NCBI GenBank assembly: GCA_015680685.1
Contig: MNCI01008727.1
Span: 434,784 to 498,783, forward strand
Source of the DNA: Gnetum montanum
Lineage: Eukaryota > Streptophyta > Gnetopsida > Gnetales > Gnetaceae
Length of the DNA: 64,000 nucleotides
Direction of reading: 5' to 3'
Numbering within the stretch: the first letter of the stretch is position 1; each line of letters starts with the position of its first letter. Both the position numbers and the translations under genes were made by a program. The notes beneath the pieces were generated by a model. The model saw only the letters and a program-made list of their open reading frames with translations. It was not told the origin of the DNA and ran no database searches. Below are positions 58,003 to 64,000 of this stretch, piece by piece.

Positions 58003-58484
58003 TTAATCATTTATATTTCCAAGTACTTTACTTTACTTGTTCATTAGTAAAACAAAATGAGTACAAGTAGTTTCAAGTGTTAAAGTGTAATTGTTTGGTA
58101 AACTAGTAGTGGTTTCACTTGATTTTCTTAATAGTGAACTTACTTGGTAACCCTAATAATAGTTCCATGAGCCCAAGGCATGTACAATAAGTTAAGAGTT
58201 GATGCTCATCACTATAGGCTAGAATAGATTTACATTACAATCTCTACTTGGATTTAGATTTCCATTCTCAACTTTCATTATGAATACCACTAATTATCAT
58301 ATGCCTAACTGCAAGTTAAATCATACATTGAGACTCACTAACTTAAGGTGAGAGGACAACGATCATGAACTTAACATCAACCTTTAGCATAATTACATTG
58401 TCTCATCCACAGATTGTAATCTAGTCATTGGTGAATACTTTTCACTTGTATGGTAGAGTGTTGGGATTGCTCAACTACTCATCA
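58003..58484 (+). repeat. Element E 5' LTR, right part
   Basis: Continues the plus-strand LTR interrupted at 24248 and ends ACTACTCATCA, the reverse complement of the TGATGAGTAGT edge of the minus-strand LTRs. Confidence 0.75.
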
Positions 58485-58485
58485 T

Positions 58486-58502
58486 TGGCATCATTGCCAA
58501 GG
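58486..58502 (+). other. Element E primer-binding site
   Basis: TGGCATCATTGCCAAGG, one base after the LTR; the complement of tRNA-Asp would be TGGCGCCGTTGCCGGGG. It fixes E as plus-strand. Confidence 0.75.
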
Positions 58503-58631
58503 ATGTGTTAATGTATGCTTAAGAGTTGATCTGATATATTTTGTTGTATTACAAGCTATAAAAGTCTATCTTTCATATTCTCAATTAATTTTACTAACCC
58601 ACACACACAAGTAAAGCATCAAAAACATAAC

Positions 58632-60960
58632 ATGGCTCTCACATTAAAAGAGAAGATGTCACCTACCAAAGAGCTATAGAAAAATTCATGACAGAAAACA
58701 TGAAGATGAAGATTAGAGTGCACCAATGAAAACAAGAGTTTTATATGCTTACATTAATTTGTTTTGTCTTGACTTTACATTCATCCTTCATCAAGATGAA
58801 GAACTCAAATGGAGAGATATGTAGGACAACATAGTTCTACCACCAAAACATTCAATACCATTAATTTTTTAAGCATCCCTCAAGAAGGCCAACCTAAGTT
58901 ATGAACAAGAAGGATACCAAGTTACCAAGGACATACGATATACCAACCAACAGAGGTGTAGAAAAAAAGCGATGCTATCATGAAAACACATCATGAACAT
59001 GATAAGTGAAAGAAGGTCCTTATATAGTTATCCTAGAGAAAATAGAAGATGCCTTACTCCAAGTTGACAAATTTTATAACTTTAGAGATCTCACTTCCAC
59101 ACACCAAGTATACACATTGAAGATCCTATCAACATAAAGCTAAAGTTAACTCTTCTAGAGGACCTTCGAAGGAATAAAAAAACACTCAAGACATAAGCAA
59201 AGCCCAAGGCCTAGATCTTCTAAAGAGCCAAAAGAGACGGAATCAAGGAGTTACCAAAGGAGAACTAGCCAACACCATTCTCCAACTTCTTCTTCCAAAT
59301 CTTTGCATTCATTTGTAAAGTTTGACAAGAAAGAACATCAATATAGAGACCATGACAGAGAAAGATGAAGGGATGATGAAAGATATCAATGTAGAAAGAG
59401 ATATCGTAATAATGATGAGGGTGATCATGCACAAAGAAGAGATAGAATCAAACACAAAGAAAGGGATCATTATGAACATAGAAGGGGTTACCATTATAAT
59501 AGAGCTTACGAACCTAATCGCTATGAAGAACCCCTATTGACTACTCATAGCATGATCAACATTAGGGAAGTAGTCTATATTCTAACCAGACACATAAGGA
59601 ATAATCGCATCAAGAACTAGGCATGAACAACATGCCTAGATTTGAGGATGGATACCACAAATCCACAACACCACCTTCAAGCATTCCACGATGCCTGTGC
59701 CCTCCAAAACATTGAAAATGATTAGCAGAAACTAAAGTTATTCCCTAGAACACTCATCAAGGTGGCAGAAAGCTGGTACAGATATCTAGAACTAGAATCA
59801 ATTTAAAGATGGAGTGACATGATAGAACTCTTCAATGATAAGTATCAAACCTACTCATAAGTGTTAAACCTAAGGAAGTAGATTCAAGGATGAAAGTAAG
59901 GAATACATGAATCTCTTGATGTAGCAATGGGCATATACTATTTCTTACTACATAAATGCCTAGACCATGCATTCTCATAGAAGGAACAAAACCAGAAAGA
60001 TCCTTAGGGTTTATGCCTAGGGATGATTATTCAAGATGACAGTGCATTGGATTCAAACATTAATCAACCAAGTAGCAAAATAGGAAGGAGAACTAAAGAA
60101 TAGAGAATTAGCTAAAAATTATAATAGATATCCATCAATAAGAAAATGCGATGTGTGAATATATGATAAAAAGAAGGATGAAACCTTGGAAGATGTCATC
60201 TGAAAGAAGACTCTACCAATCCAAAAATTAGTGAATGATATAGCAACCAAGGTAGAAAAATGTGGGATTTGGTGGACAAAAAATTTTCTACAACCTTGAA
60301 GATCATAGAAGAGAAGACTAAACAAGCACTTAGCAAGGGTAAGGAAAAGAAAAAGAGACCATGGATAAGAAAGTTATGAGCATAAAGAAAAAGTTGCTAT
60401 CATTGAAGGCTATACTAACTTCAAATCAAAGGAAGAGAAAGGATGCAAGGTGTGCCAATATGAGCATCTTAAGGGATGTTGCCCTGTTATGCCCCACTTA
60501 CAAGAGTCTAGGGCATATGCACTCAATCCAAGTTTTGTAATAAAGCAAATGCCAAGATGGTTATCTTATTCTCAAGGTAATTTTAAACAACCTTTCCAAC
60601 CAACATAGTATCGAAGTGGAGCTTACCCTCAACCATTAGAGTAATAATAACAATAGTGGCAGCAACCACAAACACATGCAATGTCACTACTAAGGCAAAA
60701 TATCCATACAAGCAACCTGATCCTTATGGATATTATGTCCAATGGCAAATATCTCCAAGTAACACTTCAATCCAAAATTCTTCTCTTTATTATCCACTAA
60801 GGTACCACAAGCCTATCACTCTAAGGATGGATCACAATCCTTATGCACATCTGCTAGTAATTGGTTCATCAAATCGACCTTCCAATTCTTTACCACTAGT
60901 GCCACCACCTATCATGTAGGGGGAACTAACAACAGAAAAATGCTATTAGGATAGTGAATA
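58632..60960 (+). pseudogene. Element E gag
   Basis: ATG at 58632, 147 bases after the PBS, the same leader length as in C. The sequence is more decayed than in B-D, with many stops and frame changes. Recognisable parts: a Lys/Arg/Met-rich linker at 59322-59540, capsid core about 59620-60000, coiled segment to 60420, and compact knuckle GCKVCQYEHLKGCCP at 60441-60485 followed by LQESRAYALNPSF, matching B and C. E is the oldest layer of the nest. Confidence 0.7.
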
Positions 60961-61994
60961 TATGGAGAGAGGATCACATCATCGACATTAAAGAATAAAT
61001 ATCAAAAATGTTCATTTTTCAAGAAAATTCCAAAAAGAATTGGTCAAGTAAGGAATCCATCCAAACAAATTTCTTCTCTAAGAAATCCTCCTACAAACAT
61101 TCTACTTTTATAACAACCAACTTAGAAGCTTGTGACTATCATGTTAACTGAAATAGTATCAAACTAGATTAAGGTAGGATCACCTCCTAAGAAAAGAATA
61201 GATTTGGGAAATCCTCTAATTTATTTACAAATTGTTGAAAATTTACCATTCAAGGCTCTACTAGACTTAGGTTTTGGAGTTAGCTTGGTATGTCAAGAAA
61301 CATACAATGCATGGAACCTACTACTCTTAAAGGAGTGCAACATAAGGTTAGGGCTAGCAAATCAATTTGTCACCATTCCTTTAGGAAAAATAGAATATGT
61401 GATGACCACTATCAATAGGTGATCTTATCTAGCAGATTTTCTTATGATTGATGTAAAGAATGATGACACAAAATTTCCTATCATTATGGGAAGAGAATGG
61501 ATTAGAACAATAGATACTAAGTTAGGAATGAAATACTTATCCATAGAAATCTCTAAGGAAGATGAGCAAGGAGCCATATATACACAAATAATTTCATGCG
61601 TTAATGAGGATAATGAAGGGTGCAATTATGAATCAAAAGTTCAAAAGGTCAACATAATCCTTACACCAACCCACAATAGATGGGAAAAAGAAGTGTGTGT
61701 ATAAGAAGGAGTAAGGGCCACTAAATCAAAAGACACCTAGTGGCTAAAACTAAGAATGTGAAATTATCTAAAACATGCATGAAAATGTCTAACCCATCTA
61801 TTAACTCCTACCCTAAGAAAATGACCCAAATTGAGAATCCACAAAAGGATATCATAAACCATAACATTACATCAATGAATAATGGAAACAGAAACTTAAA
61901 TTTTGAATTTAAGAGTAAAAAAGAGAGTATAGTTGGACCTTCTAAAATGGAAAGATCATCTAGTCCAATGGGATATATATCCTCAGAAGATTAG
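60961..61994 (+). pseudogene. Element E protease and start of the pol linker
   Basis: 61204-61704 holds the retropepsin: NPLIYLQIVENLPFKALLD, where the active site is DLG in place of DSG, then GVSLVCQETYNAWNL, NIRLGLANQFVTIPLG, and flap PIIMGREWIRTIDTKLGMKY. 61740-61994 is open (84 residues, Lys/Asn-rich) and matches the region between protease and RT in C only loosely. E is cut at 61994 by F. Confidence 0.75.
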
Positions 61995-62966
61995 TGATGA
62001 GTAGCGAGGTACCCCTACACTCAACCATATGAATACGATCATTCACATACGATCTGATTGAACTTTGTAGACAGACTAGTTGTGATATCTAGATAGTTAC
62101 TCATTGATCGTAGCTCGCTGACTTCCCACCTAGACTAGTATTTGCTTTGTCACATATGGTTTAGTCCAAAGTGAGGTGTATGATGTGTTTCCTATCACTA
62201 TGCTACTCCTAGAGGCAATAGAAAATAACTTTTTAAAGCTAATAGGGAAAGGGAGAAGAGAGTCTAAGCTAGCCTAAGTGCGACCAGCATCCGTTTCTTA
62301 ATCATCTATACACATCTTGGACCTCGTGTACTACCACTAGGATTACCAAGCGCATGTCCTAGGTATGCTACTGGGATACCAAGTAGTCACACTTAAATGC
62401 TCGTGATTAAGTTGTACTCATTCCACATTTAATAACAAGGTTAGGAGAGGAAGGTAAAGAGACATTAAGTAAAAAAGAAATAAATAACAATTAAACTAAG
62501 TAAATGCTACAATGATGAAGTAATCTTGATCTTTATTTTCGATCATGTATGTGTCCAAGTACGTCACACTTGAATAAAGGTTCTGTACAATTACAATCAT
62601 CACACTGCGGGTATGCACTAAGGAAAGGGTTGAGAGGAAAAACTAACAAAAACATCCTACTCTAATACTAACTTCCTATGACTTTTCCATGTGCCCAATT
62701 ATGTATTTATAGGCTTACACAGGAACCATGATATCATGTATTCAATATCACTAGCTAGTTTACGATATCGCATATCCAATATCGAGGGTCCAATATTGAG
62801 GGTCCGATATTGGGACTCATCAGATATCAGGGGTCTGATAACAAGGATCCGATATCAGTACCTGGTTAACAAGGGTCCGATATTAGCACCTAGTTAACAA
62901 GGGTATGATATCAGCACCTAGTTAACAAGGGTTTGATATTAGCACCTAATAAACCATGATTAATCG
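61995..62966 (-). repeat. Element F 3' LTR
   Basis: 972 bp, TGATGAGTAG to TTAATCG (from CATCA). GATATC-type U3. A 28-bp unit (TTAACAAGGG, then CCGATATTAGCACCTAG) is repeated about four times at 62840-62955. The PPT on its right reads TCATGGTGGTA on the minus strand. Confidence 0.85.
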
Positions 62967-63147
62967 TACCACCATGACTGAATAACAACTCATCCTCGAG
63001 TCAAAGAAAGTGAGGAAGAAGCTCAATTAGTTGCATAGTGGGTAGGTATGGGATTATTGACTAACTAGAAATTTATTCATGCCACAATGGAGAATTGAAT
63101 ATGACAAAATTGGGACACAGACACAAAATTACAAAATTTATTGGAAC

Positions 63148-63584
63148 TTATATGGTTCCTAGTGGCCGTGGTTCCTCCATGGGTTTCTTCCCCTTGTCTT
63201 GTGCTCTAGGCTTTGAGATTGATACCATTGAAGAAGCACTTGACATTTCTCCTCTTCTATTCGAGGATTATGAGCCGTCCATGTTGATGTTCCAATGTTT
63301 GATAGAGTCAGCACTTTTGATGGACACAGTAGCTGCAAGAACACTTGATTGGCCTTGACATGCCATGCAACAAATAGTTGTCATTCCTCTTCATAGGCTT
63401 GGGCCCTGGCCTCTCCAGATTTTGCTTGGCTAGATTGTGCAGTGACAAGAGGTCCCTGATGGATGCTAAATGATAGTGCCTCCTACTCTGCATGTTCTAC
63501 ATGAGGTCCTTGGTCTCTCCCTTCCCCTAGACATTCAGTTGCACCTTGAGAAGGTCCTCCTTATTGTCCTCTTTTAGGGCCCAT
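63148..63584 (-). pseudogene. Element F aORF relic
   Basis: ATG 63582-63584 touches acceptor GATTGTAG; starts MGPKRGQ then TAG, GGPSQGAT. It jumps to the C-terminal end KPRAQDKGKKPMEEPRPLGT and stop 63148-63150, close to the end of A (PMEESPPPGTT). The middle is deleted, and there is at least one frameshift. Function unknown. Confidence 0.65.
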
Positions 63585-64000
63585 CTACAATCACACAAAG
63601 ATCAATTGTTAGTAAGGTTATTGAGAGAAGTTTAATTATTTCATACCTTACTCATTACCTTTAATAAATGTTGAATTCTTTGCTTGGTGTGATTTTAGAG
63701 TTAGAAGTTGTTTTCAAGGAAATTGCCCTAAAAGTTTAATGTTGGATTTGATTTGTTTAGGTAACACATAAAAGGACATGTAATGGTTTTGAGGAACGTT
63801 TGATATAATAATGACAAAGGAAAGAATAGATTTGGCAATGAAGTACTCAGAGGGTATAAAATGATGTGGTGGTGTGCAATAAGTACAAATTACAAAATTC
63901 ATGCAAGTGGGTCCTCCCCAAAGTAGGTTCCAACCTATAATGCCCTTGCATAACCACACCTTAAAATGTTCGTAGGCACTAGAAGGGTTAAATGTAATCT
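63585..64000 (-). other. Element F intron-like leader and noncoding block
   Basis: Branch point ACTAAC and acceptor before the aORF, donor AAG|GTATGA near 63648, then GTGGGTCCTCCCC near 63908, shared with B, C and D. No internal TATA module is visible before the window ends. Confidence 0.5.

Larger units (their letters stand above)
61995..64000 (-). mobile_element. Element F: 3' part of an Athila-like element, cut by the window end
   Basis: Contains the 3' LTR, an aORF relic and the start of the noncoding block. The left flank ATTAG (61990-61994) is the candidate target duplication; its partner lies outside. Like A, it has lost the middle of the aORF. Confidence 0.8.

Overview
The window looks like intergenic heterochromatin from a land plant with a large, repeat-rich nuclear genome. 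It is AT-rich, has no intact host gene that I can recognise, and is filled with old Ty3/gypsy LTR retrotransposons inserted into one another. The only host-like gene is a broken receptor-like kinase (about 16.9-17.5 kb). A conifer, cycad or other large-genome seed plant would fit, but the sequence alone does not fix the taxon. There is a 151-base assembly gap (10383-10533) and a single n at 9566.

Two retrotransposon types occur. Element G (about 1-6.6 kb) is Tat-like: gag and protease lie on the minus strand, with a tandem repeat and a spliced plus-strand ORF downstream. Elements A-F form one Athila-like family. Their LTRs start TGATGAG and end in CATCA, or mirror this on the plus strand, and the primer-binding site resembles the 3' end of plant tRNA-Asp. 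A 950-codon additional ORF (aORF) sits where Athila elements carry their env-like gene. Layout on the plus axis: A 7199-11940 (minus, gag only); LINE tail about 11941-12080; repeats, a foldback element and the kinase pseudogene 12.1-19.1 kb; degenerate DNA with a gag relic 19.1-23.4 kb; then a nest. E (plus) has its 5' LTR split by D (minus, 24249-57997, TSD CCTAG). D is itself split by B (minus, 31934-39070, TSD GTGCC, in RNase H) and by C (minus, 40371-53592, between protease and RT). F (minus, from 61995) interrupts or abuts E and runs off the window.

C and D are the full-length members, about 13 kb each without insertions. On the minus strand they read 5' LTR, PBS, gag, protease, RT, RNase H, integrase, a long conserved noncoding block, a TATA box with palindromes, aORF, PPT, 3' LTR. 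A, B and F are internally deleted derivatives. A and B keep gag (B also protease); A and F keep the two ends of the aORF; B keeps only a stub. All copies are dead: stops are mostly TAG or TGA at places where a sister copy still has CAG, CGA or TGG, the signature of cytosine-methylation decay.

Most interesting: (i) a U3-like internal promoter ahead of the aORF in C and D only; (ii) a conserved branch point and 3' splice site touching the aORF ATG in all five elements where that site is visible (A, B, C, D, F); (iii) the aORF protein itself; (iv) a 110-bp target duplication and a 7-bp microhomology at the C insertion instead of a 5-bp TSD; (v) a compact CX2CX3HX3C knuckle in gag; (vi) element G with a spliced antisense ORF and hypervariable tandem repeats.
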